From contig NZ_LN651325.1 in assembly GCF_000826525.2 (NCBI RefSeq), positions 124,001 to 188,000 on the forward strand: DNA of 64,000 bases, in the 5' to 3' direction. This document shows positions 1-8,880 of the stretch, piece by piece (the first letter of the stretch is position 1; every line of letters starts with the position of its first letter). The stretch comes from Mobilicoccus massiliensis (GTDB taxonomy: Bacteria; Actinomycetota; Actinomycetes; Actinomycetales; Dermatophilaceae). Under the pieces are notes generated by a model. The model was not told the DNA's origin and searched no databases. It saw only the letters and a program-made list of their open reading frames with translations. A program made the translations under genes and the position numbers.

Positions 1-1028
1 TCGCCGGGGTCGATCACGTGCTCATGGGCGCGGGCATCCCGCGCGAGATCCCCCGGCTGCTGCGCGACTTCGAGGCCGGCCGGCCGGGCGGGGTGACGAT
101 CGACGTCGTCGGCGCGACCCGGCGACACGTGAGCACCGTCGACCCGGTCGCGGTCATGGGGGCCCACCTGCCGCGTCTGCGGCGACCGCAGTTCTACGCG
201 ATCGTCTCGCTGCACTCCCTGGCCACCTACCTCTACCGGGATCCGGAGATCCGCCCCGACGGGTTCGTCGTCGAGGGGCCGCCCGCCGGTGGCCACTCGG
301 CCCCGCCCCGGGGACGGATGACCCTCGACGAGCGCGGTGAGCCCGTCTACGGCGCCCGAGACGAGGCCGATCTGGGCGCCATCGCCAAGATCGGACTGCC
401 GTTCTGGCTCGCCGGTGCGCACGGCACCCCCGAGGGTGTGGCCGCGGCGCTGGAGGCCGGGGCCGCGGGCATCCAGGCGGGAACGATCTTCGCGCTGTCG
501 GAGGATTCCGGGCTGGACCCGGGCATCCGCCGCGGGATGCTCGAGGCGCTCGCGCGCGACGAGTTGGTCGTCCGCAACGACCCGCGCGCCTCGCCGACCG
601 GATTCCCGTTCAAGATCGCGAACGTGCCGGACACGATGTCGGAGGAGGAGACCTACGAGGCGCGTCCTCGCCTCTGCGACCTGTCCTACCTGCGCAGCCC
701 CTACGAGCGGCCCGACGGCAGCGTCGGATACCGCTGCGCCTCCGAGCCGGTGGACGCCTACCTCAAGAAGGGCGGCGCGATCGAGGACACCGTGGGGCGC
801 ATGTGCCTGTGCAACGGCCTCATGGCGAACATCGGCATCGGGCAGGAACGCAAGGACGGCTACGCGGAGCAGCCGGCCGTCACCCTGGGCCAGGATCTGG
901 GCGGGGCCGCGCGGCTGCTGGCCGCCCACCCGCAGGGATGGACCGCGGCCGAGGCCGTCGACTGGCTGTGCAGCGGAGTGGACCCCGCTCAGCGAATCTC
1001 GACCCGCGACCACTCCTCGGTGCGGTAG
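1..1028 (+). CDS. Nitronate monooxygenase family protein, 3' part
   Basis: The frame is open from the left window edge, so the N-terminus lies outside; the GTG at 18 is only an internal codon (reading AGVDHVLMGAGIP). The protein looks like an FMN-dependent TIM-barrel of the nitronate monooxygenase / 2-nitropropane dioxygenase family, which oxidises alkyl nitronates with O2. The segment GLPFWLAGAHGTPEGVAAAL followed by GAAGIQAGTIFALSEDSG is the usual phosphate-binding end of the barrel. The C-terminal part contains a Cys-containing stretch (GRMCLCNGL) typical of a larger actinobacterial subfamily. The substrate cannot be named. The stop codon lies inside a convergent small gene (989-1177). Confidence 0.8.
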   Translation, partial: AGVDHVLMGAGIPREIPRLLRDFEAGRPGGVTIDVVGATRRHVSTVDPVAVMGAHLPRLRRPQFYAIVSLHSLATYLYRDPEIRPDGFVVEGPPAGGHSAPPRGRMTLDERGEPVYGARDEADLGAIAKIGLPFWLAGAHGTPEGVAAALEAGAAGIQAGTIFALSEDSGLDPGIRRGMLEALARDELVVRNDPRASPTGFPFKIANVPDTMSEEETYEARPRLCDLSYLRSPYERPDGSVGYRCASEPVDAYLKKGGAIEDTVGRMCLCNGLMANIGIGQERKDGYAEQPAVTLGQDLGGAARLLAAHPQGWTAAEAVDWLCSGVDPAQRISTRDHSSVR

Positions 1029-1177
1029 AAGCGCCGCACCTCCTCCCAGCGGTGCGCACGAAGGTAGGAGACCTTGAGCGTGCCGCTGTAGGGGTCTCGC
1101 TCGGCCGTCCAGAAGCCGTCCCCGTCCACCCCGTAGCTGTCGACGGTGCCGTCCCGGCGGGTCACCCGCACTCCCAC
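989..1177 (-). CDS. Small hypothetical protein (62 aa)
   Basis: No family is recognised. The reading frame starts at a GTG preceded on its strand by an AGGAGAT-like ribosome binding site about 7 nt upstream, which is the main reason to accept it. The product is rich in Trp, Tyr and charged residues (GDGFWTAERDPYSG, SYLRAHRWEEVRRFYRTEEW) and has no signal peptide or membrane segment. It looks like a small soluble beta-rich protein. Its last 40 nt overlap the 3' end of the convergent nitronate monooxygenase gene. It could be a chance frame, so confidence is moderate. Confidence 0.5.
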   Translation of the reverse strand: MGVRVTRRDGTVDSYGVDGDGFWTAERDPYSGTLKVSYLRAHRWEEVRRFYRTEEWSRVEIR

Positions 1178-1297
1178 ACCGATCTCCTCTCCCCGGTCTC
1201 AGCCCTGCGCCCGCGTACCCACGCGTGCCCACGCGCATGGCCTGACACTGCGGCCACCTGCAGACATCGTCGCGTATCGGCGTCCGGCGCGTCGGGT

Positions 1298-1327
1298 TAC
1301 GTTGGTTCCATGAGGATCACGTCATGA
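1298..1327 (+). promoter_or_regulatory. Promoter -10 and five-codon upstream ORF (MRITS) before cardiolipin synthase
   Basis: A TACGTT hexamer (1298-1303) sits 6 nt before an ATG at 1310 that opens a five-codon frame, MRITS. Its TGA (1325-1327) overlaps the ATG of the downstream gene as ATGA. The AGGA inside the mini-ORF (1313-1316) also works as a ribosome binding site 7 nt before that ATG. This suggests a leaderless mini-ORF coupled to cardiolipin synthase translation; it is an inference from spacing. Confidence 0.4.
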
Positions 1328-2583
1328 GCCTGCTGAGCCGCGGCCTGCGGGTGCGCACCCTGGCCCGGGCGGCGGGATGGTACGTGGCGGCCACGACGGC
1401 CGCGCAGGTCGCCGCCGTCGTGGGCGTGGTGACGGTCGACGAGATCCGCAAGCGGCGCAACCCTCCTCCCGGGGGCTTTCCCTCGTGTCCGCCGGCGACC
1501 GTCGACGTCGCGGAATCGGCGGTGACGACGTACACGCTGGGGGAGGACCTCTACGCCGACATGCTCGAGGCCATTCGAGGCGCCGAGCACACGATCTACT
1601 TCGAGACCTACATCTGGAAGGCCGACGAGGTCGGCCAGGAGTTCAAGGACGCCCTCATCGCCGCGGCCGAGCGCGGCGTCGACGTCTACGTCGTCTACGA
1701 CGCGTTCGCCAACCTCGTCGTTCCGCCGTCGTTCTTCCACATGCCCGAGGCCGTCCACGTCCTGCGCTTCCCCGTGTTCCGGCTGTCGATGATCACGCGA
1801 CCCGGGCTGCGTAGCTTCGGCCGTGACCACCGCAAGATCCTCGTGGTCGACTCCCAGGTGGGCTTCGTCGGCGGCTACAACGTCGGCAGCCTCTACGCGG
1901 ACCAGTGGCGCGACACCCACATGCGCATCGTGGGTCCGTCGGTGTGGGAGCTCGACAACGCGTTCGTCGACTTCTGGAACCACTACCGCGGCCGGCATCT
2001 GCCGGCGCTGCCCGACCGCGGTGCCGCGTCGTGGGACGCCTCCACCGAGGCCGCGCGCAACGCGCCGAGTCGCCTGCTGTTCCCGGTGCGCGGGCTCTAC
2101 CTCAAGGCCTTCGACCGGGCCTCCCGGCGCATCTACATCACGCAGGCCTACTTCATCCCCGACGAGGAGATCCTCGACGGCCTGTTGGCGGCCGCACGGC
2201 GGGGCGTCGACGTGCGGGTGATCATCCCCGAGTACAGCAACCACGTCGTCGCCGACTGGGTCGCGCGGTCGTACTACACCCGCCTCCTCGAGGGCGGGGT
2301 CACGCTCTGGCTCTACCGGGACGCGATGGTGCACGCCAAGACCGCGACGGTCGACGGGCGCTGGAGCACGATCGGCACGGCCAACATCGACCGCCTCTCG
2401 CTCACCGGCAACTACGAGGTCAACCTCGAGATGTACAGCGACGACCAGGCCGCCGAGATGGAGCGGATCTTCTCGATGGACCTCGGCAACTGCCGCCAGC
2501 TCACCCTCGAGGAGTGGTCGGGCCGAAGCCGCCTGAGCCGGGTCGTCGAGTGGGTGCTGCGCGACCTGCAGCCCCTGCTCTGA
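1324..2583 (+). CDS. Cardiolipin synthase-like phospholipase D family protein
   Basis: 419 aa. It carries two HKD (PLD) motifs, HRKILVVD starting near residue 169 and HAKTATVD near residue 337, each followed by the expected Gly-Asn context (GGYNVG; GTANID). The spacing and length fit bacterial cardiolipin synthases, which transfer a phosphatidyl group between two phosphatidylglycerols or to CDP-linked substrates at the membrane. The N-terminus (residues 12-35) has a moderately hydrophobic stretch that could anchor it, but the two long N-terminal membrane helices of classical ClsA are absent, so it resembles the ClsB/C type. The start is the ATG overlapping the upstream mini-ORF. Activity on cardiolipin rather than another phospholipid is inferred. 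Confidence 0.85.
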   Translation: MSLLSRGLRVRTLARAAGWYVAATTAAQVAAVVGVVTVDEIRKRRNPPPGGFPSCPPATVDVAESAVTTYTLGEDLYADMLEAIRGAEHTIYFETYIWKADEVGQEFKDALIAAAERGVDVYVVYDAFANLVVPPSFFHMPEAVHVLRFPVFRLSMITRPGLRSFGRDHRKILVVDSQVGFVGGYNVGSLYADQWRDTHMRIVGPSVWELDNAFVDFWNHYRGRHLPALPDRGAASWDASTEAARNAPSRLLFPVRGLYLKAFDRASRRIYITQAYFIPDEEILDGLLAAARRGVDVRVIIPEYSNHVVADWVARSYYTRLLEGGVTLWLYRDAMVHAKTATVDGRWSTIGTANIDRLSLTGNYEVNLEMYSDDQAAEMERIFSMDLGNCRQLTLEEWSGRSRLSRVVEWVLRDLQPLL

Positions 2584-2641
2584 GCCGGCCGGCGACCCCG
2601 GAGCGGGCTCGGCGGCGCGCGGGGCGTCGATGCGCGGAGGG

Positions 2642-2647
2642 TAGGAT
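2642..2647 (+). promoter_or_regulatory. -10 hexamer TAGGAT before prfB, leaderless-type spacing
   Basis: TAGGAT ends 8 nt before the GTG start of prfB, so transcription would begin at or within a base or two of the start codon. No Shine-Dalgarno sequence is present. A -35 element is not clear. Confidence 0.45.
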
Positions 2648-2655
2648 TTCACCTC

Positions 2656-3771
2656 GTGGCTACCGACTTCGCTCAAGAACTCAAGGACCTGCGGACGACC
2701 ATGGCGTCGGTGCGCGAGGTGAGCGACCTCGACGCCCTGCGCGCCCAGATCGCCGACCTCGAGCAGCAGTCGGTGGCCCCCGACCTGTGGGACGACCAGG
2801 AGAACGCCCAACGGGTCACGAGCAACCTCTCGCGCGCCAACTCCGAGCTCGAGCGCATCGAGGGCATGGACGCGCGCATCGAGGACCTCGAGGCCCTCGT
2901 GGAGATGGCGACCGAGGACGGCGGCGACGCCGACACCCTCGCCGAGGCCGAGGCCGAGCTCGTCGCGGTGAGAAAGGCCGTGGGCGAGCTCGAGGTGCGC
3001 ACGCTGCTGTCGGGGGAGTACGACCAGCGCGAGGCGGTCGTCACCATCCGCGCCGGGGCCGGGGGCGTCGACGCGGCCGACTTCGCCGAGATGCTCCTGC
3101 GCATGTACCTGCGCTGGGCCGAGCGCCACGAGTACCCCACGAAGGTCATGGACACCTCCTACGCCGAGGAGGCCGGCATCAAGTCGGCGACGTTCGAGAT
3201 CAACGTGCCGTACGCCTACGGCAACCTCTCGGTCGAGGCGGGCACGCACCGACTCGTGCGCATCAGCCCGTTCGACAACCAGGGACGCCGTCAGACCTCG
3301 TTCGCGGCGGTCGAGGTCGTGCCGCTCATCGAGCAGACCGACCACATCGACATCCCCGAGAACGACCTCAAGATCGACGTCTTCCGCTCCTCCGGCCCCG
3401 GTGGTCAGAGCGTCAACACGACCGACTCGGCCGTGCGCATGACGCACATCCCCACCGGCACTGTGGTCTCGATGCAGAACGAGAAGAGCCAGATCCAGAA
3501 CCGGGCGGCCGCGCTGCGGGTCATGCAGTCCCGGCTTCTGCTGCTCAAGCAGGCCGAGGAGGCCGCGGCCAAGAAGGAGCTCGCGGGCGACGTCAAGGCG
3601 AGCTGGGGCGACCAGATGCGCTCGTACGTGCTGCACCCGTACCAGATGGTCAAGGACCTGCGCACCGAGCACGAGGTCGGCAACACGAACGCGGTGTTCG
3701 ACGGCGACATCGACGGGTTCATGGAGGCCGGCATCCGCTGGAAGATCGCCCAGCAGCGCGGCGAGGACTGA
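2656..3771 (+). CDS. prfB: Peptide chain release factor 2
   Basis: 371 aa. RF2 reads UGA and UAA stop codons and triggers peptidyl-tRNA hydrolysis on the ribosome. The stop-codon recognition tripeptide Ser-Pro-Phe is at residues 204-206, and the catalytic GGQ loop at 249-251 in [16 protein letters not shown]. The reading frame is continuous near codon 26, so the programmed +1 frameshift that autoregulates RF2 in many bacteria is absent, as is usual in actinobacteria. The GTG start has no Shine-Dalgarno sequence but a -10-like hexamer 8 nt upstream. A HAD phosphatase gene follows 3 nt later. In many actinobacteria prfB is linked to ftsEX-smpB; here about 5 kb of other genes lie between. Confidence 0.97.
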   Translation: MATDFAQELKDLRTTMASVREVSDLDALRAQIADLEQQSVAPDLWDDQENAQRVTSNLSRANSELERIEGMDARIEDLEALVEMATEDGGDADTLAEAEAELVAVRKAVGELEVRTLLSGEYDQREAVVTIRAGAGGVDAADFAEMLLRMYLRWAERHEYPTKVMDTSYAEEAGIKSATFEINVPYAYGNLSVEAGTHRLVRISPFDNQGRRQTSFAAVEVVPLIEQTDHIDIPENDLKIDVFRSSGPGGQSVNTTDSAVRMTHIPTGTVVSMQNEKSQIQNRAAALRVMQSRLLLLKQAEEAAAKKELAGDVKASWGDQMRSYVLHPYQMVKDLRTEHEVGNTNAVFDGDIDGFMEAGIRWKIAQQRGED

Positions 3772-3774
3772 CCT

Positions 3775-4599
3775 GTGTCGCCCGCCCCGACGATGCCCGA
3801 CCACCCTGTCGACGTGCGGCTCGTCGCCGTCGACATGGACGGCACGCTCATCGGTCCCGACGGCCGTGTGCCGGAGGGGTTCTGGCCGCTGCTCGAGGCG
3901 ATGACGAAGCGGGGGATCGTCGTCGTCCCGGCGAGCGGACGCCAGTACGCGACCCTGCGCGCGCTCTTCGGCGAGGCGGCCTCGCAGATGGGGTTCATCG
4001 CCGAGAACGGCACCCTCGTCGCCTACCGCGACGAGGTGCTCGCCACCGACACGCTCGCGCCCGAGGCCGCCACCGACCTCATCGGCGCCGCCCGCGCCGC
4101 GGCGCGAGAACGCGACCTGGGGGCCGTGTTGTGCGGGGTGCGGTCGGCGTGGATCGAACGCACCGACGCCCGGTTCCACGACGAGGTCGCGATCTACTAC
4201 CGGCGGCTCGAGACGGTCGACGACCTGCTCGCGGTCGACGACGAGGCGCTGAAGATCTCGGTGTACGACGTCGACTCCTCGGCGCAGGCGGAGCCCTTCT
4301 TCGCCCCGTTCCGCGAGACCCACCAGGTCGCGGTCTCCGGACCGCACTGGATCGACGTGATGAACTCGGGCGTCCACAAGGGGGCCGGGCTCGAGCGCCT
4401 GCGCACCCGGCTCGGCCTCGAGCGCGAGCAGTGCGTCGCGTTCGGCGACTACCACAACGACCTGCAGCTTCTCGACGCGGCCGGGTACTCGTTCGCGATG
4501 GCCGACGGGCACCCCGACGTCCTCGCGCGGGCGCGCTACATCGCCCCGCCGAGTGCCGAGGCAGGCGTGGTCACCGTGCTGGAACAGCTCCTGGCCTGA
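3775..4599 (+). CDS. Cof-type HAD family hydrolase
   Basis: 274 aa. HAD-superfamily phosphatase of the Cof/SupH type (cap C2b), usually acting on sugar phosphates or cofactor phosphates. The nucleophile motif is VAVDMDGTLIG near residue 20, motif II is around VVVPASGR, motif III Lys is in VHKGAGLERL, and the metal-binding motif IV is FGDYHNDLQLL. The GTG start is 3 nt after the prfB stop, so the two are almost certainly cotranscribed. The substrate is unknown. A strong hairpin terminator follows. Confidence 0.88.
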   Translation: MSPAPTMPDHPVDVRLVAVDMDGTLIGPDGRVPEGFWPLLEAMTKRGIVVVPASGRQYATLRALFGEAASQMGFIAENGTLVAYRDEVLATDTLAPEAATDLIGAARAAARERDLGAVLCGVRSAWIERTDARFHDEVAIYYRRLETVDDLLAVDDEALKISVYDVDSSAQAEPFFAPFRETHQVAVSGPHWIDVMNSGVHKGAGLERLRTRLGLEREQCVAFGDYHNDLQLLDAAGYSFAMADGHPDVLARARYIAPPSAEAGVVTVLEQLLA

Positions 4600-4619
4600 C
4601 CCCCTCGGGGGCAAGGAAG

Positions 4620-4652
4620 GAGGGCGCCCACGCGGCGAGCGTGGACGCCCTC
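4620..4652. terminator. Bidirectional hairpin terminator
   Basis: Arms GAGGGCGCCCACGC (4620-4633) and GCGTGGACGCCCTC (4639-4652) pair over 14 positions with one mismatch around a 5-nt loop. The hairpin lies between the convergent HAD phosphatase and transcarboxylase 1.3S genes. Confidence 0.75.
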
Positions 4653-4693
4653 TTCGTCGTCCTCCGGGACGAACGAGTCGTTCCCGGCGGCTG

Positions 4694-5074
<381 letters not shown>

Positions 5075-5102
5075 GTCATTCCTTCTGGTCAGTGAGGCTG
5101 CG

Positions 5103-5423
5103 TCACCGCGAACCGAACGCGGCGTGTGAGCGGTGGATGTCGGACCGCGCCTGCGCGGCCCACGTGCTGCTGCGGCGGACCTGGACCCGCTTGACCTTCG
5201 CGCGTTTGCCCAGGTAGGCCGCGACGGCCGCCGAGATGGCGAGTGCGACGCTCTCGGGCAGCTCGTCGGCGGGGTGATGCCTGCGCAGCTCCGACTGCAG
5301 TGACGCGACCTGATCGGACAGGTCGGACACCTGCGCCGACAGCTGGGCGATCAGCGCCGTGAGCTGCTCGGACTGCCCGGTCTGATCGGTCGATGCCGGG
5401 GAGCCCGGTGTCTGCTCGCTCAT
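5103..5423 (-). CDS. Small accessory subunit of the transcarboxylase operon
   Basis: 106 aa, starting at the ATG of MSEQTPGSPASTD. Residues 20-52 form a likely coiled coil (LTALIAQLSAQVSDLSDQV). The C-terminal half, ESVALAISAAVAAYLGKRAK followed by basic residues and SSTWAAQAR, resembles the small epsilon/OadG-C-terminal type subunits of biotin-dependent decarboxylases such as MmdE, which help hold those complexes together. This assignment is from remembered motif shape, not a search. It sits between the 12S and 1.3S genes with 28-nt gaps on both sides, which strongly suggests it is part of the complex. It has no membrane segment, so a sodium-pump role is unlikely. Confidence 0.7.
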   Translation of the reverse strand: MSEQTPGSPASTDQTGQSEQLTALIAQLSAQVSDLSDQVASLQSELRRHHPADELPESVALAISAAVAAYLGKRAKVKRVQVRRSSTWAAQARSDIHRSHAAFGSR

Positions 5424-5451
5424 GCGTCCCTCCTTCTCTTCGATCGGTCGA

Positions 5452-7011
5452 TCACAGCGGGATGAGGCCGTGCTTCTTGGCGGGGCGCAGTTCGCGCTTG
5501 CCGGCGAGCTGTTCGAGGGCGCGGGCGATGTAGCGCCGCGTCTCGGCCGGCTCGATGATGGCGTCGACCTGGCCGCGGGCGGCGGCGACATAGGGCGTCG
5601 AGAACGCGTCGCGGTAGAGCTGCACGAGCTCCGCACGCTTGGCGGCTGGGTCGTCGGCGGCCGCGATCTCCTTGCGGAACACGACTCCGGCGGCACCCTC
5701 GGCGCCCATGACGGCGATCTCGGCGGTCGGCCACGCGAACACGCGGTCGGCGCCCAGGTCCTTGTTGCACATGGCGAGGTAGGAGCCGCCGTACGCCTTG
5801 CGCAGGACCACCGTGATCTTCGGGACCGTCGCCGCGCTGTAGGCGAACAGCATCTTCGCGCCGTGGCGGATGATGCCGTCGTACTCCTGGGCGGTGCCCG
5901 GCAGGAAGCCGGGAACGTCGACGAGGTTGACGACCGGGATGTTGAACGCGTTGCAGAACCGGATGAACCGCGCGCCCTTGTCGGAGGCGTTGATGTCGAG
6001 CACGCCCGACAGGTGGTTGCTCTGGTTGGCGATGAAGCCGACGGTGTGACCCGTGATGCGGCCGAAACCGACGACGAGGTTCATCGCGTACCCGGCCTGG
6101 ACCTCGAGGAAGTCGGAGGAGTCGACGATGCGGGCGATGACGTCGCGGACGTCGTAGCCCTTCTTGGGGTCGTCGGGGATGACCTCGTTGAGCGCCTCGT
6201 CGTTCTCGACGTCGTACTCGCCCTCGATGAGCGGCGGCTCCTCGGTGTTGTTGCTCGGCAGGAAGCTGAGGAGCTTCTTGGCGATGAGGAGGGCCTGCTC
6301 GTCGTCCTCGGCCACGAAGTGCGTGACGCCCGAGCGGCCCATGTGGGTCGCCGGCCCGCCGAGCTCCTCGGCCGTCACCTGCTCGCCGGTCACCTGCTTG
6401 ATGACGTCGGGGCCGGTGATGAACATGCGCGACTTGTCGGTCTGGATGATGAAGTCGGTGAGGGCGGGGGAGTAGACCGCGCCACCGGCGCACGGGCCGG
6501 CGATGATCGAGATCTGCGGCACGACGCCCGACAGGTTGACGTTCTGGTAGAACACCTTGCCGTAGCCGGAGAGGCTGTCGATGCCCTCCTGGACGCGGGC
6601 GCCGCCGGAGTCGTTGATGAACACGAACGGCGTGCCGGCCTGCAGGGCCGAGTGCAGCGCGTTCGCGACCTTGGTCGAGTGCATCTCGCCCGCCGAGCCG
6701 CCCGCGACGCTGAAGTCCTGGCTCGCCAGGTGCACGGGACGACCGAAGACGGTGCCGGTGCCGGTGACGACGCCGTCGGCCGGCATGACGGCCTTGTCCA
6801 TGCCGAACAGCGTGGTGCGGTGCTGGGCGAAGAGCCCGATCTCCTCGAAGCTGCCCTCGTCGACGAGCGAGTCCACCCGCTCGCGGGCGGTGAGCTTGCC
6901 CTGCTCGTGCTGCTTGGCGTGGCGTGCCTCGCCTCCGCCGGCCTCGACCTCGGCGCGCTTCTCACGAAGCTCGGCGATGCGGTCCTTCATGGTCTTCTGC
7001 TTGCCAGTCAT
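5452..7011 (-). CDS. Methylmalonyl-CoA carboxytransferase 12S subunit
   Basis: 519 aa. Carboxyltransferase subunit with two crotonase-like halves that moves the carboxyl group from methylmalonyl-CoA to biotin, giving propionyl-CoA. The start is MTGKQKTMKDRIAELREKR; longer upstream frames run into the 5S gene. Recognisable blocks are the N-terminal RERVDSLVDEGSFEEIGLF, the oxyanion-hole region FINDSGGARVQEGI and the C-terminal half VDVPGFLPGTAQEYDGIIRH with GGSYLAMCNKDLGAD. The same fold occurs in propionyl-CoA carboxylase beta chains; the adjacent 5S gene makes the transcarboxylase reading much more likely. It follows the 5S gene by 23 nt. Confidence 0.93.
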   Translation of the reverse strand: MTGKQKTMKDRIAELREKRAEVEAGGGEARHAKQHEQGKLTARERVDSLVDEGSFEEIGLFAQHRTTLFGMDKAVMPADGVVTGTGTVFGRPVHLASQDFSVAGGSAGEMHSTKVANALHSALQAGTPFVFINDSGGARVQEGIDSLSGYGKVFYQNVNLSGVVPQISIIAGPCAGGAVYSPALTDFIIQTDKSRMFITGPDVIKQVTGEQVTAEELGGPATHMGRSGVTHFVAEDDEQALLIAKKLLSFLPSNNTEEPPLIEGEYDVENDEALNEVIPDDPKKGYDVRDVIARIVDSSDFLEVQAGYAMNLVVGFGRITGHTVGFIANQSNHLSGVLDINASDKGARFIRFCNAFNIPVVNLVDVPGFLPGTAQEYDGIIRHGAKMLFAYSAATVPKITVVLRKAYGGSYLAMCNKDLGADRVFAWPTAEIAVMGAEGAAGVVFRKEIAAADDPAAKRAELVQLYRDAFSTPYVAAARGQVDAIIEPAETRRYIARALEQLAGKRELRPAKKHGLIPL

Positions 7012-7034
7012 GGAAGGTGGTCCTCTTCTCCGGC

Positions 7035-8537
7035 TCAGGCGGGCTTGACCGCGACCGAGTGCGAGCGGCCGTTGACGGTGACGTTGTACGTGATCGGCGT
7101 GCGGACGGGGCCGGTACCGGTGTCGCCGGCCTTGGCCGCCTTCTCCGCCTCGATCTCGGCGGGGTCCTGGCCGACGTTCTTCGGTCCCTCGGGGCGGGTC
7201 TTGAAGAACCCGGGCGCCACCTTGGGGAACATCGAGTAGGTGAGGACGTCCTCGTCGGAGCCGTTGAAGCCCTCGATGCCCTCGGCCTCCTTGCGCAGCT
7301 CGTCCCACTCGTCCGGGATGTGGTTGGCCGGACGGTCGGTGATCGGCTCCTTGCCCGTTTGGGCCTTGGCCTGCTCCACGACCTCGGGGTTGAACTCGCC
7401 GAGGGTGGCGCCGTAGTAGCCGAGCATGAGGTCGGCGAACTCGGCGGTGAGCACCTTGTAACGGCCCATCATCACGTTGAACACGGCCTGCGTGCCCACG
7501 ATCTGGCTGGAGGGCGTGACCAGCGGCGGGTACCCGGCGTCCTTGCGCACGCGGGGGACCTCCTCGAGGACCTCCTGCAGCTTGTCGCCCGCGCCCTGCT
7601 GGGTGAGCTGGGACTCCATGTTCGAGATCATGCCGCCGGGGATCTGGCTGTCGAAGATGTCGGTCTCGACGTTGAACGACGACATGAACTTGCTGTAGCG
7701 GGGGCGGACCTCGGCGAAGTGGCGCTTGATGCTGCGCAGCAGCTCCTTGTCGAGGTCGGCGACGTAGCCGGTGCCCTCGAGCATCTCCTGCAGCGACTCG
7801 GTGGGGTTGTGGCCCGGACCGAGCGACATCGAGCTGATCGCGGTATCGACCACGTCGGCGCCGCCCTCGATGGCCTTCATGAGCGAGACGAGCGTGACAC
7901 CCGTGGTCGCGTGGCAGTGCACGTTGACCTGCATGTCGGGCATCTCGCTCTTGATCGCCTTGACGATGTCGTAGGCGGGCTGCGGCTTGAGCAGGGCCGC
8001 CATGTCCTTGAGCGCGATGGAGTCGGCGCCCATGTCGCGCAGCTGCTTGGCGAGCTCGACGTAGCCGTCGACCGTGTGCAGCGGCGAGGTCGTGTAGCAG
8101 ACGGTGCCCTGGGCGTGCTTGCCCGTCTTCTTGACCGCGGCCATGGCCCGCTCGAGGTTACGGGGGTCGTTCAGCGCGTCGAAGACGCGGAAGACGTCCA
8201 TGCCGTTCTCGGCGGCCTTCTCGCAGAACCGGTCGACCACGTCGTCGCCGTAGTGGCGGTAGCCGAGGAGGTTCTGGCCGCGCAGCAGCATCTGCAGGCG
8301 ACTGTTCGGCATGAGCTTGCGGAAGGTGCGCAATCTCTCCCAGGGATCCTCGTTGAGGAACCGGATGCAGGCGTCGAAGGTGGCACCTCCCCAGCACTCG
8401 ACGCTCCAGAAGCCTGCCTTGTCGATGTCCTCGCAGGCGTCAACCATGTCCTCCATGGCCATTCGGGTGGCCATGAGGCTCTGGTGCGCGTCGCGAAGGG
8501 CGAGTTCTGTGACACCAATCTCACGCTCTGAGGTCAT
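7035..8537 (-). CDS. Methylmalonyl-CoA carboxytransferase 5S subunit
   Basis: 500 aa. A metal-dependent (Co/Zn in Propionibacterium) TIM-barrel carboxyltransferase that passes the carboxyl group from biotin to pyruvate, forming oxaloacetate. The opening block ELALRDAHQSLMATRMAMED, then WGGATFDACIRFLNEDPWER, the metal-binding HCHATTG and the Lys of IALKDMAALLKP agree closely with the Propionibacterium 5S subunit, as does the C-terminal FNGSDEDVLTYSMFP. With the 12S and 1.3S genes it forms a complete transcarboxylase, the defining enzyme of the Wood-Werkman propionate cycle. First gene of the operon. Pyruvate carboxylase C-terminal domains are related, but gene size and context exclude them. 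Confidence 0.94.
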   Translation of the reverse strand: MTSEREIGVTELALRDAHQSLMATRMAMEDMVDACEDIDKAGFWSVECWGGATFDACIRFLNEDPWERLRTFRKLMPNSRLQMLLRGQNLLGYRHYGDDVVDRFCEKAAENGMDVFRVFDALNDPRNLERAMAAVKKTGKHAQGTVCYTTSPLHTVDGYVELAKQLRDMGADSIALKDMAALLKPQPAYDIVKAIKSEMPDMQVNVHCHATTGVTLVSLMKAIEGGADVVDTAISSMSLGPGHNPTESLQEMLEGTGYVADLDKELLRSIKRHFAEVRPRYSKFMSSFNVETDIFDSQIPGGMISNMESQLTQQGAGDKLQEVLEEVPRVRKDAGYPPLVTPSSQIVGTQAVFNVMMGRYKVLTAEFADLMLGYYGATLGEFNPEVVEQAKAQTGKEPITDRPANHIPDEWDELRKEAEGIEGFNGSDEDVLTYSMFPKVAPGFFKTRPEGPKNVGQDPAEIEAEKAAKAGDTGTGPVRTPITYNVTVNGRSHSVAVKPA

Positions 8538-8880
8538 GGCCTCAATGCTGACAGAGGCGGGGCGCCCGGCACAGGCCCTTGGACAACTGGGGGACCTTGG
8601 TCACGGGGCGATCCGGCGGTCCCGGCACCTCGCCGCGCGAGTCATGAATCGGTCATGAATCCGTCACGTCCGTTGCCGTGAACGGTGCGGGATCGGGCAA
8701 GGACGGCGCTGGGGCCGGCCGGGCCCGGTCTGTGTCCGGCCGGCCGTCGTAGGCTGGTTGCTGCGCCGACGACAACGCCTGGGGGACACCGCGAAAGGGG
8801 CCGCCACGGCGACGCCGCCCCTGTCCACCACGCGCCCGCCCTCAGCCGGCCGTCCGCCCTTCGCGAGGAAACACCTGCCG
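8538..8880. other. Divergent intergenic region between the transcarboxylase and ftsEX operons
   Basis: No gene was recognised in these 343 bases. A 10-nt direct repeat GTCATGAATC occurs twice, 12 nt apart (8641 and 8653). A TAGGCT hexamer at 8751-8756 resembles an actinobacterial -10 element and could drive ftsE. An in-frame extension of ftsE upstream to 8758 exists but is Pro/Arg-rich, low in codon quality and lacks ABC-domain similarity. Confidence 0.4.

Noticed and set aside
2656..2760. Programmed +1 frameshift in prfB
   Set aside because: The frame is continuous from the GTG through the codon-26 region with no in-frame TGA.
1297..4614. Minus-strand open frame of 1105 codons opposite cardiolipin synthase, prfB and the HAD gene
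   Set aside because: It is antisense to three well-supported genes, has His/Arg/Gly-rich low-quality sequence and matches no family; long antisense frames are common in high-GC DNA.
5422..8531. Plus-strand frames opposite the transcarboxylase genes
   Set aside because: Antisense shadows rich in Val/Glu/Asp/Arg. The minus-strand products are unmistakable enzyme subunits.
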